Notes under the pieces: model-generated
What the model was told of the DNA's origin: nothing
What the model saw: the letters and a program-made list of their open reading frames with translations, nothing else
Databases searched by the model: none
Translations under genes and position numbers: made by a program
Shown: one piece after another, positions 1 through 13,571 of the stretch
How positions within the stretch are numbered: the stretch's first letter is position 1
Layout of the letters: each line of letters begins with the position of its first letter
Assembly (NCBI RefSeq): GCF_027595165.1
Contig: NZ_CP097291.1
Coordinates: forward strand, 62,001 to 126,000
DNA: 64,000 nt
Source: Providencia sp. PROV188
GTDB taxonomy: Bacteria; Pseudomonadota; Gammaproteobacteria; Enterobacterales; Enterobacteriaceae
Reading direction: 5' to 3'

Positions 1-2
1 AA

Positions 3-578
3 GCGAAAATCCCCGTGATCACCTTAGACCGCGCCGCTAACAAAGGTGAAGTGGTGAGCCATGTTGCTTCTGATAACCGCATGGGTGGAAAAATGGCGGC
101 AGACTTTATTGCCAAGAAAACGGGCAATGACGCCAAAGTTATTCAATTAGAAGGGATTTCTGGAACGTCGGCAGCTCGTGAACGTGGTGAAGGTTTCAAT
201 ACGGGTGCGAAAGAGCATAAATTCAACGTATTAGCGAGCCAACCTGCGGATTTCGACAGAACTAAAGGCTTGAACGTTATGCAAAACTTATTGACAGCGC
301 ACCCTGCAGTTCAGGCTGTTTTTGCACAAAACGATGAAATGGCATTAGGTGCGTTAAGAGCATTACAAACTGCTGGTCGTGATGACGTTTTAGTGGTTGG
401 TTTTGATGGCACAAATGACGGTATCAAAGCAGTTCAAGGCGGAAAATTAGGCGCGACGATTGCTCAGCGCCCAGATCAAATTGGTATTGTTGGGGTGCAG
501 ATCGCAGATAAAGTATTAAAAGGCGAGAAAGTTGAAGCAACAGTTCCCGTTGAATTAGAACTCGTGGTAAAACAATAA
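3..578 (+). CDS. rbsB: D-ribose-binding periplasmic protein RbsB, C-terminal part
   Basis: This is the last 191 residues of the periplasmic receptor that delivers ribose to the RbsA/RbsC ABC importer and to the chemoreceptor Trg. The reading frame is open from base 3, so the start lies upstream of the window. The fragment follows E. coli RbsB almost residue for residue, including [14 protein letters not shown], the AARERGEGF segment, the [13 protein letters not shown] segment, [10 protein letters not shown] and the final LELVVKQ. rbsK follows after a hairpin, the usual rbs order. The N-terminal signal peptide is not visible. Identity is secure; only completeness is unknown. Confidence 0.97.
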   Translation, partial: AKIPVITLDRAANKGEVVSHVASDNRMGGKMAADFIAKKTGNDAKVIQLEGISGTSAARERGEGFNTGAKEHKFNVLASQPADFDRTKGLNVMQNLLTAHPAVQAVFAQNDEMALGALRALQTAGRDDVLVVGFDGTNDGIKAVQGGKLGATIAQRPDQIGIVGVQIADKVLKGEKVEATVPVELELVVKQ

Positions 579-621
579 ATCTATATAAAGTAATTATCCT
601 TGATAAAACAATAAGATTGGT

Positions 622-649
622 AAATCGCCGTGAAACTTTGCGGCGGTTT
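622..649 (+). terminator. Hairpin between rbsB and rbsK
   Basis: Nine bases at 622-630 (AAATCGCCG) pair with 641-649 (CGGCGGTTT) with one wobble pair across a 10-base loop. An AT-rich but not pure T tail follows. It probably acts as a partial terminator or mRNA stabiliser, lowering rbsK expression relative to the abundant binding protein. The role is inferred. Confidence 0.5.
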
Positions 650-678
650 ATTTAATTGCGTAGCGAAAGGACATAAAT

Positions 679-1605
679 GTGATGGCAGCAGCTAAACTGG
701 TTGTTTTAGGTAGTATCAACGTTGACCACATTCTTAATGTGCAACAGTTTCCCCAGCCAGGCGAAACAGTAAGAGGTGATAGTTACCAAGTTGCTTTCGG
801 CGGTAAAGGCGCGAACCAGGCAGTCGCCGCAGGTCGTAGTGGTGCTGATATCACATTTATTGCTTGTGTCGGTGATGACGATATCGGCGTCAGCATCAAA
901 AAACAACTGCAAAAAGATACGATTAAGATTGATTGCATCGACTCAGTTGCTGGCGAAACCACGGGTGTTGCACTTATTTACGTAAACGGGCAAGGCGAAA
1001 ATATTATTGGGATTAATGCTGGGGCTAATGGTCATCTCTCCACAGAGCGACTGGCAGGGTATCAGCAAAAAATTGTCGATGCGGATGCGCTATTGATGCA
1101 GCTTGAGTCCCCAATTGAAACTGTCCAAATGGCCGCTGAGATTGCGCGCCAACATCAAACCCAAGTGATCTTAAATCCTGCGCCTGCACAAGCGTTACCT
1201 GATTCGCTACTGTCGCTGGTGGATGTGATCACGCCAAACGAAACGGAAGCGGAGCATTTAACGGGCATCGCTGTTAATGATGAAGAAGGCGCACAAAAAG
1301 CAGCACAAGCACTGCATCAAAAAGGCATTAATAAAGTGATGATTACATTGGGTGCCAGAGGGGTTTGGTTCAGTGAATCTGGCAAGCAAGGCAAAATAAT
1401 TCCGGGCTTTAAAGTGAAAGCGGTGGACACCATTGCAGCAGGTGATACATTCAATGGGGCGTATGTAACCGCGCTACTTGAAGGTCAGTCCGATGAAGAT
1501 GCGATTGTCTTTGCCCATGCGGCTGCTGCAATTGCAGTGACGCGTCCCGGCGCACAACCTTCTGTTCCATGGCGTAATGAAATAGACCAGTTTCTTCTTC
1601 AATAG
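679..1605 (+). CDS. rbsK: Ribokinase RbsK
   Basis: Ribokinase phosphorylates D-ribose to ribose 5-phosphate with ATP in the cytoplasm, feeding the pentose phosphate pathway. The 308-residue protein has both PfkB-family signatures: GGKGANQA at residues 41-48 and DTIAAGDTFNG at about 250-260, with D256 the expected catalytic base. The start is GTG at 679 or the adjacent ATG at 682; the purine-rich GAAAGGA at 665-671 suits either. It lies between rbsB and rbsR, with only 9 bases before rbsR, so the three genes are probably one transcript. Confidence 0.97.
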   Translation: MMAAAKLVVLGSINVDHILNVQQFPQPGETVRGDSYQVAFGGKGANQAVAAGRSGADITFIACVGDDDIGVSIKKQLQKDTIKIDCIDSVAGETTGVALIYVNGQGENIIGINAGANGHLSTERLAGYQQKIVDADALLMQLESPIETVQMAAEIARQHQTQVILNPAPAQALPDSLLSLVDVITPNETEAEHLTGIAVNDEEGAQKAAQALHQKGINKVMITLGARGVWFSESGKQGKIIPGFKVKAVDTIAAGDTFNGAYVTALLEGQSDEDAIVFAHAAAAIAVTRPGAQPSVPWRNEIDQFLLQ

Positions 1606-1614
1606 GATAAATTT

Positions 1615-2616
1615 GTGGCAACAATGAAAGATGTTGCTCGCCTTGCTGGCGTGTCAACATCCACCGTCTCCCATGTTATCAATCAAAATCGCTATGTTAG
1701 CGAAAGCGTTACTTCACGGGTAAAAAGTGCCATCGAACAACTCAACTATGCGCCATCGGCCTTAGCGAGAAGTTTGAAGATGAACCGCACCAATACCATT
1801 GGAATGTTACTGACAGCCAGTAATAACCCGTTTTATGCGGAAGTCGTGCGTGGTGTAGAACGTAGTTGCTACGAATTGGGTTACAGTTTGATCCTGTGTA
1901 ACACCGAAGGGGATTTTAAGCGGATGGATCATAGCTTAGAAACTCTTCTGCAAAAACGCGTCGATGGGCTTCTTATTATGTGCACCGAAGCGCAAGGTCC
2001 ATCCAAAGCGGTATTTTCTCGTTATCCCTCCGTTCCTACAGTAATGATGGACTGGTCTCCGTTTGAATCAGCCGGAGATATTATTCAGGATAACTCGTTC
2101 CTCGGCGGTGAAATCGCCACGCGTCATTTAATCGATGCTGGGTTTACTCGAATCGCCTGTATTGCCGGTCCTCAAGATAAATCTCCCGCACAAGCGCGTT
2201 ATCAAGGTTTTCTTCATGCCATGAAGGCTGCATCCCTCAAAATCCACGAAGAATATATTATCTTTAGTGATTTTGAATTTTCAGGTGGATTTGATTCAAT
2301 GAATAAGCTTTTGGCGTTATCGAATCCTCCAGATGCTATTTTTGCGGGGAATGACGCGATGGCGGTCGGTGCTTACCAAGCTATTTACCAAAAAGGCATG
2401 AAAGTACCTGACGACATTTCCATTATTGGTTATGACGATATTGCACTCTCTTCTTATATGATCCCACCACTTACCACTGTTCATCAGCCAAAGGATGAAC
2501 TTGGTCAGCAAGCGGTTAACCAACTTATTTATCGAATGGATAACCCAGATGCGGAACCCTCTATTTTAGTTTTAACGCCAAAACTCGTGGAACGCCAATC
2601 AGTGAGGAAACGCTAA
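1615..2616 (+). CDS. rbsR: Ribose operon repressor RbsR (LacI family)
   Basis: RbsR represses the rbs operon and is released by ribose. The 333-residue protein has a LacI helix-turn-helix at residues 4-23 ([18 protein letters not shown]), the hinge [13 protein letters not shown], and a periplasmic-binding-protein-like effector domain ending near VERQSVRKR. The start is taken as GTG at 1615, giving [10 protein letters not shown] as in E. coli; ATG at 1624 is the alternative. The 3' end overlaps the convergent hsrA by 4 bases, so there is no room for a terminator between them. Confidence 0.96.
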   Translation: MATMKDVARLAGVSTSTVSHVINQNRYVSESVTSRVKSAIEQLNYAPSALARSLKMNRTNTIGMLLTASNNPFYAEVVRGVERSCYELGYSLILCNTEGDFKRMDHSLETLLQKRVDGLLIMCTEAQGPSKAVFSRYPSVPTVMMDWSPFESAGDIIQDNSFLGGEIATRHLIDAGFTRIACIAGPQDKSPAQARYQGFLHAMKAASLKIHEEYIIFSDFEFSGGFDSMNKLLALSNPPDAIFAGNDAMAVGAYQAIYQKGMKVPDDISIIGYDDIALSSYMIPPLTTVHQPKDELGQQAVNQLIYRMDNPDAEPSILVLTPKLVERQSVRKR

Positions 2617-4025
2617 TTCTGCGTTTTCTCAGATTTTTTGCTTTTGCCTTTAATCAAATTATCACCATCAGTTTTACTGAGTAATAAAAACACAAAGGCA
2701 GAAAGTAACGTGATAGCCCCGATAGTAATAAAGGTGTAATGGAAGTTATCCACGACATTACTATTTGGCTGGTTATCAAAAAAGCTCAAAATGGTGGCGC
2801 TCACCGCGATCCCAAAGCTAATCGAAAGTTGCTGAGTCACCGCTAGCATACTGTTGCCAGCGCTAGCGTTATTATCTGTTAAGTCCGCTAAGCAAATGGT
2901 ATTCATGGCAGTGAACTGGGTGGACATTACCATTCCTAAAACAAACAACGGAACTATAAGCAGATAAATCGACATATCTGGAGATTGCAGCGAAAACTGC
3001 GAGACCATCAACCCAATAATCACCGTGACAGTAAATAGCGTATTACGGTATCCAAATCGGGTTAGAATTCTTGTGACTGCGGATTTTGCTGTAATCGAGC
3101 CAATGGCCAGTGGAGCCATCATCATTCCTGCCACCACCGCTTCATAACCAAATCCCACTTGCAGCATCAATGGCATTAAGAATGGAATGCTTCCAGTACC
3201 TAATCGAGTGGCGATGTTACCGCTAATACCGATGGAAAAGGTTCTTGTCTTAAATAAGTTGAGCGGAATAATAGCGTGCTTAATGCGCCTTGCGTGAAGT
3301 ATATAAAGAAGAAGACAAAGAAAACCGCCCAGAACAATAGCCAAAGGAATATAGCTAGATAATGATTTATCGCCGAACAGATCCAGACTGACTGAGAGCA
3401 TGACCAAGCCAAACCCAAATAAAAGAAAGCCAAGGGTATCAAACTTACGTTTTGGCATTTTAAAATCAGGCATATGTTTTAATGCATACACAATCCCAAG
3501 CACACCAATAGGGATATTAATAATGAATATCCAATGCCATGTGGCATAGGTGACGAGAATACCACCTAATAGAGGTCCTAAGATGGGGCCGACTAATCCA
3601 GGGATGGTGACAAAATTCAATATAGGTAGAAGTTCACTGCGCGGATACGCCCGAATTAATGCGAGTCGCGCTACTGGCATCATCATCGCCCCGCCAATTC
3701 CTTGGATAACGCGAGAAATAACAAGCACTGTTAATGAAGGGGAAAGAGCGCAGAGCAATGATCCTAAAGAAAACAGAGAAACCGCAATAATAAAAATACG
3801 TCGAGTACCAAATCTATCGGCAAACCAACCACTCACCGGAATTAACAGTGCAACTGTTAGGGTATAGCTCACCACGGCAGATTGCATCGCTAATGGGGAG
3901 TGATGCAAACTTTTGGCGATATCAGGCAGTGCCGTATTCAATATCGTGGCATCTAACGCTTGCATAAAGAAAGCCATCGCGGCAATCCATGGCAAACCCG
4001 ACATATTTTTAGCAGTTTTAAACAT
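2613..4025 (-). CDS. hsrA: DHA2-type MFS transporter HsrA (YieO)
   Basis: This 470-residue membrane protein belongs to the DHA2 drug:H+ antiporter branch of the major facilitator superfamily, which usually has 14 helices. The family motif [14 protein letters not shown] is at residues 24-37. Its place between rbsR and yieP matches E. coli hsrA (yieO), which was named for a high-copy effect on RpoS-related regulation; its real substrate is not established. It lies 45 bases downstream of yieP on the same strand and is probably co-transcribed. The last 4 bases overlap the end of rbsR. Confidence 0.9.
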   Translation of the reverse strand: MFKTAKNMSGLPWIAAMAFFMQALDATILNTALPDIAKSLHHSPLAMQSAVVSYTLTVALLIPVSGWFADRFGTRRIFIIAVSLFSLGSLLCALSPSLTVLVISRVIQGIGGAMMMPVARLALIRAYPRSELLPILNFVTIPGLVGPILGPLLGGILVTYATWHWIFIINIPIGVLGIVYALKHMPDFKMPKRKFDTLGFLLFGFGLVMLSVSLDLFGDKSLSSYIPLAIVLGGFLCLLLYILHARRIKHAIIPLNLFKTRTFSIGISGNIATRLGTGSIPFLMPLMLQVGFGYEAVVAGMMMAPLAIGSITAKSAVTRILTRFGYRNTLFTVTVIIGLMVSQFSLQSPDMSIYLLIVPLFVLGMVMSTQFTAMNTICLADLTDNNASAGNSMLAVTQQLSISFGIAVSATILSFFDNQPNSNVVDNFHYTFITIGAITLLSAFVFLLLSKTDGDNLIKGKSKKSEKTQN

Positions 4026-4070
4026 CCGTTACCTATTGATAAATTTGGTGAGCGAATTCGTTCTGTTAGC

Positions 4071-4763
4071 TTATTTGTTCATTGTCGTTAATAAGGTATA
4101 GCAGAGATCGTAAGCTTCACGACTATTGCCATTAATAATAGCATCAGCAAGTTGTTGATGAAGTTCCACTTCAATCGCATCATTTTCTGTTATTGCATCA
4201 AAATAAAGCTGGTACACCGATCTAAACAGATTCGCGAACGAAATTAAAAAAGGATTACAGCACGCCCGATAGATAGTGAGATGAAAACGAAAATCAACTT
4301 TTATCCAGTGAGGTCTATCGAACTCTTTTTCTAAGGTTACCATTTCATTTGATAGTAATTGTAGAGACTGTTTTTGTTCTTCTGTGGCATTCAGTGCAGC
4401 GAGATAGCAAGCTTGAGGCTCAATGGCGAGACGAACAACTTGAAAGTGTGTAATTACCACTGACTTTTCTTCGCTGTTAATCCACCAATTTAATAAGTCT
4501 TGGTCGAGAAAGTTCCAATTCGATGAGGGCATGACTCGTGTACCAATTCGAGGGCGAGCTAAAACCATGCCTTTTGCTGCTAATGTTTTAATGGCTTCTC
4601 TTATGGCGGTTCGGCTGGCATTAAACTGCTTTGATAATTCTAATTCACTGGGAAGAATAGAGTCAGATAAGTAGGTGCCTTTTAATATGAGCTGTCCAAG
4701 ACTCCGCGCAATAATAAAAGAGAGGTTTTTTTGTGAGGCATTTTGTTGCTTGCTCAATTCCAT
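4071..4763 (-). CDS. yieP: GntR/FadR-family regulator YieP
   Basis: This is a 230-residue transcription factor with an N-terminal winged helix-turn-helix of the GntR type (about residues 10-77, containing LSKQFNASRTAIREAIKTLA) and a C-terminal all-helical FCD effector domain. The segment MVLARPRIGTRVMPSSNWNF is nearly identical to E. coli YieP, which has the same length and the same position between hsrA and an rRNA operon. It probably regulates hsrA and itself. Its ligand is unknown to me. Confidence 0.9.
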   Translation of the reverse strand: MELSKQQNASQKNLSFIIARSLGQLILKGTYLSDSILPSELELSKQFNASRTAIREAIKTLAAKGMVLARPRIGTRVMPSSNWNFLDQDLLNWWINSEEKSVVITHFQVVRLAIEPQACYLAALNATEEQKQSLQLLSNEMVTLEKEFDRPHWIKVDFRFHLTIYRACCNPFLISFANLFRSVYQLYFDAITENDAIEVELHQQLADAIINGNSREAYDLCYTLLTTMNK

Positions 4764-4913
4764 AATTCATCTCATACAGATACTAATCAATGATATGTTA
4801 CGTGAGTAAATCAATTATTGCTGCTGAAATAGTCAAAAAACAGTAGTAATTTACGCTATTAAGTCATATTTGGCTAAAAAAAACGCGAACGAAATAAATA
4901 TGTAAAAAAACAC

Positions 4914-4941
4914 TTGCGAGATTTTTCGAGCTCCCTATAAT
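4914..4941 (+). promoter_or_regulatory. rRNA operon promoter P1
   Basis: A -35 element TTGCGA (4914-4919) and a perfect -10 TATAAT (4936-4941) are separated by 16 bases. A GC-rich discriminator (GCGCATCC) follows, as at stringently controlled rRNA P1 promoters. The upstream A-tracts at 4876-4911 could serve as an UP element. Fis sites are expected between here and 4764 but I could not assign them by eye. Confidence 0.8.
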
Positions 4942-5033
4942 GCGCATCCGTTGTCACGACAAACCGGCTCGAAGAAAACCTCGAAGCCCCGTGATAACAG
5001 AGGTGAAGAAAGAAAATAGTTGAAAATAATCGC

Positions 5034-5061
5034 TTGACTTTCTAAATAAAAAACGTAGTAT
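5034..5061 (+). promoter_or_regulatory. rRNA operon promoter P2
   Basis: The -35 TTGACT (5034-5039) and -10 TAGTAT (5056-5061) have 16-base spacing, about 120 bases downstream of P1. This tandem arrangement is the one found in E. coli rrn operons, where P2 gives weaker, less regulated transcription. Confidence 0.75.
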
Positions 5062-5115
5062 ACGACACCTCGCGACAACGACCTAAAGTCGATAATCAAA
5101 AGATTAAGTCGCACC

Positions 5116-5127
5116 GCTCTTTAACAA
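5116..5127 (+). promoter_or_regulatory. boxA antitermination site of the 16S leader
   Basis: The sequence GCTCTTTAACAA matches the boxA element bound in RNA by NusB/NusE to build the rRNA antitermination complex. A second copy precedes the 23S gene. Confidence 0.8.
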
Positions 5128-5130
5128 TTT

Positions 5131-5147
5131 ATCAGACAATCTGTGTG
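5131..5147 (+). other. 5' arm of the 16S RNase III processing stem
   Basis: The 17 bases ATCAGACAATCTGTGTG are exactly complementary to CACACAGATTGTCTGAT at 6859-6875, just after the 16S gene. The two arms enclose the 16S sequence and form the double-stranded stem cut by RNase III during maturation. Confidence 0.8.
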
Positions 5148-5292
5148 GGCACTCACAGGACACTATCAAAAAAATATTTGATTTTAAGTCTTGAAGAGTG
5201 ACTAACACGTTAATTCATATATATGAACTAATAGGTAATTTGGTTTCTTCGGAAATCAAACGACAGTAACATTCTTTGAGCATCAAGCTTTT

Positions 5293-6832
<1,540 letters not shown>

Positions 6833-6897
6833 CCATTGAAGTGTACTTGTGAAGTGCTCACACAGATTGTCTGATGAAATAGAGTAACGGTATCGAT

Positions 6898-6974
<77 letters not shown>

Positions 6975-7098
6975 AAATCGAATTGATGTTTCGTTATAAC
7001 TCAGCTCGTTTACCAGACGTAAACGTCGCCAAGTTATGCCTTGCCTAAATTCGATTTGTCATTTTAATGACTTAAATCGATACTGGAATTACCTTTAT

Positions 7099-7174
7099 GG
7101 GGCTATAGCTCAGCTGGGAGAGCGCCTGCCTTGCACGCAGGAGGTCAGCGGTTCGATCCCGCTTAGCTCCACCA
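7099..7174 (+). tRNA. alaT: tRNA-Ala (anticodon TGC)
   Basis: This is the second spacer tRNA, 76 bases. It has acceptor GGGGCTA, anticodon loop CTTGCAC, T-loop GGTTCGATCCC and encoded CCA. The tRNA-Ile/tRNA-Ala pair marks this rrn operon as the ileT-alaT type rather than the tRNA-Glu type. Confidence 0.98.
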
Positions 7175-7227
7175 TAAACTTTCTGATTATTCAGAATAGA
7201 TTAGAAATAGTCTATTGCGAATAATTA

Positions 7228-7240
7228 TGCTCTTTAACAA
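7228..7240 (+). promoter_or_regulatory. boxA site of the 23S leader
   Basis: TGCTCTTTAACAA repeats the boxA of the 16S leader, at the position where antitermination is renewed ahead of the 23S gene. Confidence 0.75.
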
Positions 7241-7375
7241 TCTGGAACAAGCTGAAAATTGAAAACAACGCACATTGTTTATCGCTTAAACAATGTGAGA
7301 GTCTCTCAAAAATCTCAACGTGAACGTGTTCAACTGGCCGTCGGGTCAGTTGGTAAAGACACCTTCGGGTTGTGA

Positions 7376-10281
<2,906 letters not shown>

Positions 10282-10418
10282 ACAACACCGAAGGTGTTTT
10301 CGAGATGAGAGATTAAGTTGATTTTCAAAGAAAGTGAGAAGCCGAAAGGTAGGCACACAGCTTGTTCAGGATTGATATTCTGGTTTAAGAGAAAACTTAG
10401 ACGGGAATAAACAGAATT

Positions 10419-10538
10419 TGTCTGGCGGCAATAGCGCGGTGGTCCCACCTGACCCCATGCCGAACTCAGTAGTGAAACGCCGTAGCGCCGATGGTAGTGT
10501 GGGGTCTCCCCATGTGAGAGTAGGGAACTGCCAGACAT
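10419..10538 (+). rRNA. rrf: 5S ribosomal RNA
   Basis: This is a 120-base 5S gene from TGTCTGGCGGCAATAGCG to CTGCCAGACAT. It differs from E. coli 5S at only a few positions, and the terminal stem TGTCTGGC/GCCAGACA pairs. Confidence 0.97.
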
Positions 10539-10552
10539 TAAATTAGCCGAGA

Positions 10553-10576
10553 AGCCACCCATTGGGTGGCTTTTTT
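10553..10576 (+). terminator. rRNA operon terminator
   Basis: A perfect 8-bp stem AGCCACCC/GGGTGGCT with a 3-base loop is followed by a T run, directly after the 5S gene. Confidence 0.9.
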
Positions 10577-10895
10577 GCGTTTGGGGGAAATGAATAATTG
10601 GTAATACATTGGCTTATTGTGACCCTAGTTATAAAAACTCTGTTATAAAAACCATTATTTTCACAATTGATTAAAATTAATAATCGCTCATCGAAATTAA
10701 TTGATTATCATTTAAGCATCTAACACATTATTCTTTCTCTATTTTTTACACAGAATTCCCCCTCAATTACTCTAATGTAAAATATAATAGGTAAGTATTG
10801 TTAAATTGATGTTTAATTCCATTATTCATATACTATTAAAAATGGTTATTTTTAATCAATTAAGATGTTGAATTGTTAAATTTAGCGGAAAGAAG
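10577..10895. other. AT-rich spacer after the rRNA operon
   Basis: I see no gene here. E. coli has tRNA-Asp/tRNA-Trp genes after rrnC, but none is present. The only structure noticed is an 11-base direct repeat, GTTATAAAAAC at 10628-10638 and again at 10642-10652. The spacer must contain the promoter of the following gene. Confidence 0.5.
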
Positions 10896-10931
10896 ATGAG
10901 CATTCATCAAATAGGTGGGTTATATGAATAA
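10896..10931 (+). CDS. Possible 11-codon upstream reading frame
   Basis: An ATG at 10896, preceded by GGAAAG at 10888-10893, opens a frame reading MSIHQIGGLYE. Its TAA overlaps the ATG of the next gene as ATGAATAA. This geometry would allow translational coupling, but the frame is short and its ribosome site is close to the start codon, so it may be chance. Confidence 0.25.
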   Translation: MSIHQIGGLYE

Positions 10932-11352
10932 AATGAAAAGCAGCAATAGCCAGATTTTTGAGCAGATTATTTCTGTGAATAAACAGCAAGAGAATGAATT
11001 TAACAATGGACAAGATGGCGCCATTATCCTTTCACTGTTAGTTATGTTTTTTATACCCTTCTCTTTACTCGTGATGGTGAAAAATCACCTTGGGTTAGAG
11101 AACAATGCTATGGCAATTGTTTCAGTGGTTGTTCTTAGTATTGGAATTGCCGCTGGTTTATATAAAAGCTTTAGAATAGGGGCTAAGTTTGTTGATAAAC
11201 GCCCTATGTTGGAGCAATTGCTTTCGCGTTATACACCTAAAGATAAAGCGGAGTATCAAAAGTTACTCGTTGAAAAGCAAAGTAACCCTCAAGGCTTTTA
11301 TGCTTTAGTAGAAGATTGGTTAGCAATAGAAAAACGCGCTTACGCCAATTAA
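10924..11352 (+). CDS. Small unknown inner-membrane protein
   Basis: I do not recognise this 142-residue protein. The start ATG at 10924 is preceded by AGGTGG at 10913-10918. An in-frame GTG at 10915 is possible but lies inside that ribosome site. After a polar N-terminus there are two hydrophobic segments, about residues 33-55 (IILSLLVMFFIPFSLLVMV) and 63-84 (AIVSVVVLSIGIAAGLY). A charged, helical C-terminal tail of about 55 residues contains RYTPKDKAEYQKLLVEK. It stands alone between the rRNA operon and actP and ends at a strong bidirectional terminator, so it is probably a single-gene transcript. Confidence 0.7.
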   Translation: MNKMKSSNSQIFEQIISVNKQQENEFNNGQDGAIILSLLVMFFIPFSLLVMVKNHLGLENNAMAIVSVVVLSIGIAAGLYKSFRIGAKFVDKRPMLEQLLSRYTPKDKAEYQKLLVEKQSNPQGFYALVEDWLAIEKRAYAN

Positions 11353-11363
11353 GTCTAAGCATT

Positions 11364-11394
11364 AAAAAAGCGACTCATTTGAGTCGCTTTTTTG
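11364..11394. terminator. Bidirectional terminator between the membrane-protein gene and actP
   Basis: AAGCGACTCA (11368-11377) pairs perfectly with TGAGTCGCTT (11380-11389). An A run stands on the left and a T run on the right, so it can end transcripts from both converging genes. Confidence 0.85.
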
Positions 11395-11409
11395 TTTCTA
11401 TCGATGAAT

Positions 11410-13059
11410 TTAGTGAGATTTGCCTTGCTCAATACCTAAGCCAATTTGTGAGCGTACAAACTGCTCTTTAAAGCGGGCTCTTTCCATTTTACCTCTCTCT
11501 GAATTATCGGTGACTGAGAATAGCCAAGATGCCGTAAACGCGACAATCAAGGAGAAGAATGCTGGGTATTCATAAGGGTAAATCGGTTTTTCATGATGCA
11601 GAATAGTCACCCAGATTGTTGGGCCTAAAATCATCAGAACAACCGCTGTAATCAGGCCTAACCAACCACCCGCAAGAGCACCTCGCGTGGTTAACTTGCT
11701 CCAATACATTGATAGTAGGATGATTGGGAAGTTACAGCTTGCCGCAATAGAGAAGGCTAAGCCCACCATGAAGGCGATATTTTGTTTCTCGAACAAAATT
11801 CCTAAACCAATTGCTACGAAGCCAAGGATCACCACGGTAATTTTTGATACGCGCAATTCATCGCGTTCATCGGCTTTACCATTTTTAATCGCCATCGCAT
11901 ACAGGTCGTGGGAAACCGCAGACGCACCCGCCAACGTTAAACCAGCAACAACCGCGAGAATGGTGGCGAAAGCAACCGCAGAGATAAACCCAAGGAAGAA
12001 GTTTCCACCTACAGCATCGGCGAGGTGTACCGCTGCCATGTTGGTACCACCGATTAAGGCGCCAGCTGCATCTTTAAAGTCAGGGTTTGAGCTAACCAGA
12101 ACGATAGCTCCAAAACCGATGATAAATGTCAGAATGTAGAAGTAACCGATAAATCCAGTCGCGTAGAACACGCTCTTACGGGCTTCTTTTGCATCGCTAA
12201 CGGTGAAGAAGCGCATAATGATGTGAGGTAAACCTGCTGTACCAAACATCAAGGCCAATCCAAGAGACAAGGCGGATATTGGGTCGGAAACCAGTCCTCC
12301 GGGGCTCATAATGGCGATACCATTTTTATGTACTTCAACGGCTTCTTTAAATAACGTATTGAAGTTGAAGCCGACATGTTTCATGACCATAACAGCCATA
12401 AAGGTTGCGCCTGCGAGTAACAAAATGGCTTTGATGATCTGTACCCATGTGGTTGCGAGCATCCCACCGAATAGGACATACAGCACCATCAATATCCCAA
12501 CAATCACGACAGCAATATGATAGTTAAGCCCAAATAACAGCTCTATCAGCTTTCCTGCCCCAACCATCTGAGCGATTAGGTACAGTGCCACAACCACTAA
12601 GGAGCCCATTGCAGACAGAATGCGGATAGGTCTTTGTTGTAATCGATATGACGCGACATCCGCGAAAGTATAGCGACCTAAATTTCGTAAGCGCTCGGCA
12701 ATTAAGAACAGAATAATTGGCCAGCCAATTAAGAAGCCGATGGAATAGATAAGCCCATCGTATCCCGAAGTATAAACTAGAGCCGAGATCCCTAAGAATG
12801 AAGCTGCGGACATAAAGTCACCCGCAATTGCCATTCCATTTTGGAAACCCGTAATTTTTCCGCCGGCAGTATAGTAATCAGAGCGAGAGCGAGTTCTTTT
12901 TGAAGCCCAGTAAGTGATATAAAGCGTAAAACCCACAAACAGCAAGAACATCACAATGGCTTGAATATTGACAGGTTGACGCTCAACATCGCCTGTCAGG
13001 GCATCAGCGAACGCCATTGACGAGGTAAAAAACAGAATAAGTGAGAGCAAGACTTTCAT
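11410..13059 (-). CDS. actP: Acetate/glycolate permease ActP
   Basis: ActP imports acetate and other short monocarboxylates with a cation across the inner membrane. The 549-residue protein equals E. coli ActP in length and belongs to the sodium:solute symporter family, with about 13 membrane helices. An N-terminal cleavable signal ([18 protein letters not shown]) precedes them. Diagnostic blocks include [34 protein letters not shown] and [18 protein letters not shown]. It is the last gene of acs-yjcH-actP and overlaps yjcH by 4 bases (ATGA), so the two are translationally coupled. Confidence 0.96.
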   Translation of the reverse strand: MKVLLSLILFFTSSMAFADALTGDVERQPVNIQAIVMFLLFVGFTLYITYWASKRTRSRSDYYTAGGKITGFQNGMAIAGDFMSAASFLGISALVYTSGYDGLIYSIGFLIGWPIILFLIAERLRNLGRYTFADVASYRLQQRPIRILSAMGSLVVVALYLIAQMVGAGKLIELLFGLNYHIAVVIVGILMVLYVLFGGMLATTWVQIIKAILLLAGATFMAVMVMKHVGFNFNTLFKEAVEVHKNGIAIMSPGGLVSDPISALSLGLALMFGTAGLPHIIMRFFTVSDAKEARKSVFYATGFIGYFYILTFIIGFGAIVLVSSNPDFKDAAGALIGGTNMAAVHLADAVGGNFFLGFISAVAFATILAVVAGLTLAGASAVSHDLYAMAIKNGKADERDELRVSKITVVILGFVAIGLGILFEKQNIAFMVGLAFSIAASCNFPIILLSMYWSKLTTRGALAGGWLGLITAVVLMILGPTIWVTILHHEKPIYPYEYPAFFSLIVAFTASWLFSVTDNSERGKMERARFKEQFVRSQIGLGIEQGKSH

Positions 13060-13367
13060 TTTTCTACCTCTTTTAAGATTTCGGCGGTTAAGCGGTCAAA
13101 TTCACTGTTAGCACGGATGACATATAAACCCGTTAAGATAAACGAGATCACAATCAGCCCAACGCCTACAGGAATACCGCGGGTGATATAGGAACCTTCA
13201 GTTATTGGGGTTCCTAGCCAGCTTGGATCAAACGCGATAAGAAAGATAAAACCAACATACAGAACTAACGTTATTGCAGATAACAACCATGAAAAGCGAC
13301 TACGTTTTCTCACTAATTCTTGAAAGAGAGGGTTCGCCTCGACCTTTTCGTAAGCAGTAGCATTCAT
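13056..13367 (-). CDS. yjcH: DUF485 inner-membrane protein YjcH
   Basis: This is a 103-residue protein (E. coli YjcH has 104) with two membrane helices, at roughly residues 27-49 ([19 protein letters not shown]) and 64-86 ([21 protein letters not shown]). DUF485 proteins are nearly always encoded beside ActP-type acetate permeases and probably assist them; the mechanism is not settled. It lies between acs and actP and overlaps actP by 4 bases. Confidence 0.93.
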   Translation of the reverse strand: MNATAYEKVEANPLFQELVRKRSRFSWLLSAITLVLYVGFIFLIAFDPSWLGTPITEGSYITRGIPVGVGLIVISFILTGLYVIRANSEFDRLTAEILKEVEK

Positions 13368-13514
13368 CAGAGTTCTCCTCTGTTATTGTATTATTGGCAT
13401 ACTCTGATAGCTCAAAGGCGGATTTTAGGGCGACACATGGCTACCCAAGGAATTAACTGGGTATTCGGTCAGACTCTATTTTCTGCTGATTGAGTGATGC
13501 TGAGTATTGATTTT

Positions 13515-13534
13515 AGGTCGCCCGAAGGCGACCT
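13515..13534. repeat. Hairpin in the acs-yjcH spacer
   Basis: AGGTCGCC and GGCGACCT form a perfect 8-bp stem around CGAA, which reads as a UUCG tetraloop on the transcribed minus strand. No T run follows, so it is more likely a stabilising or REP-like element in the 204-base acs-yjcH spacer than a terminator. Confidence 0.6.
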
Positions 13535-13571
13535 GTAGTGCCATGAGCTATCTACACAACTATTTATATAG

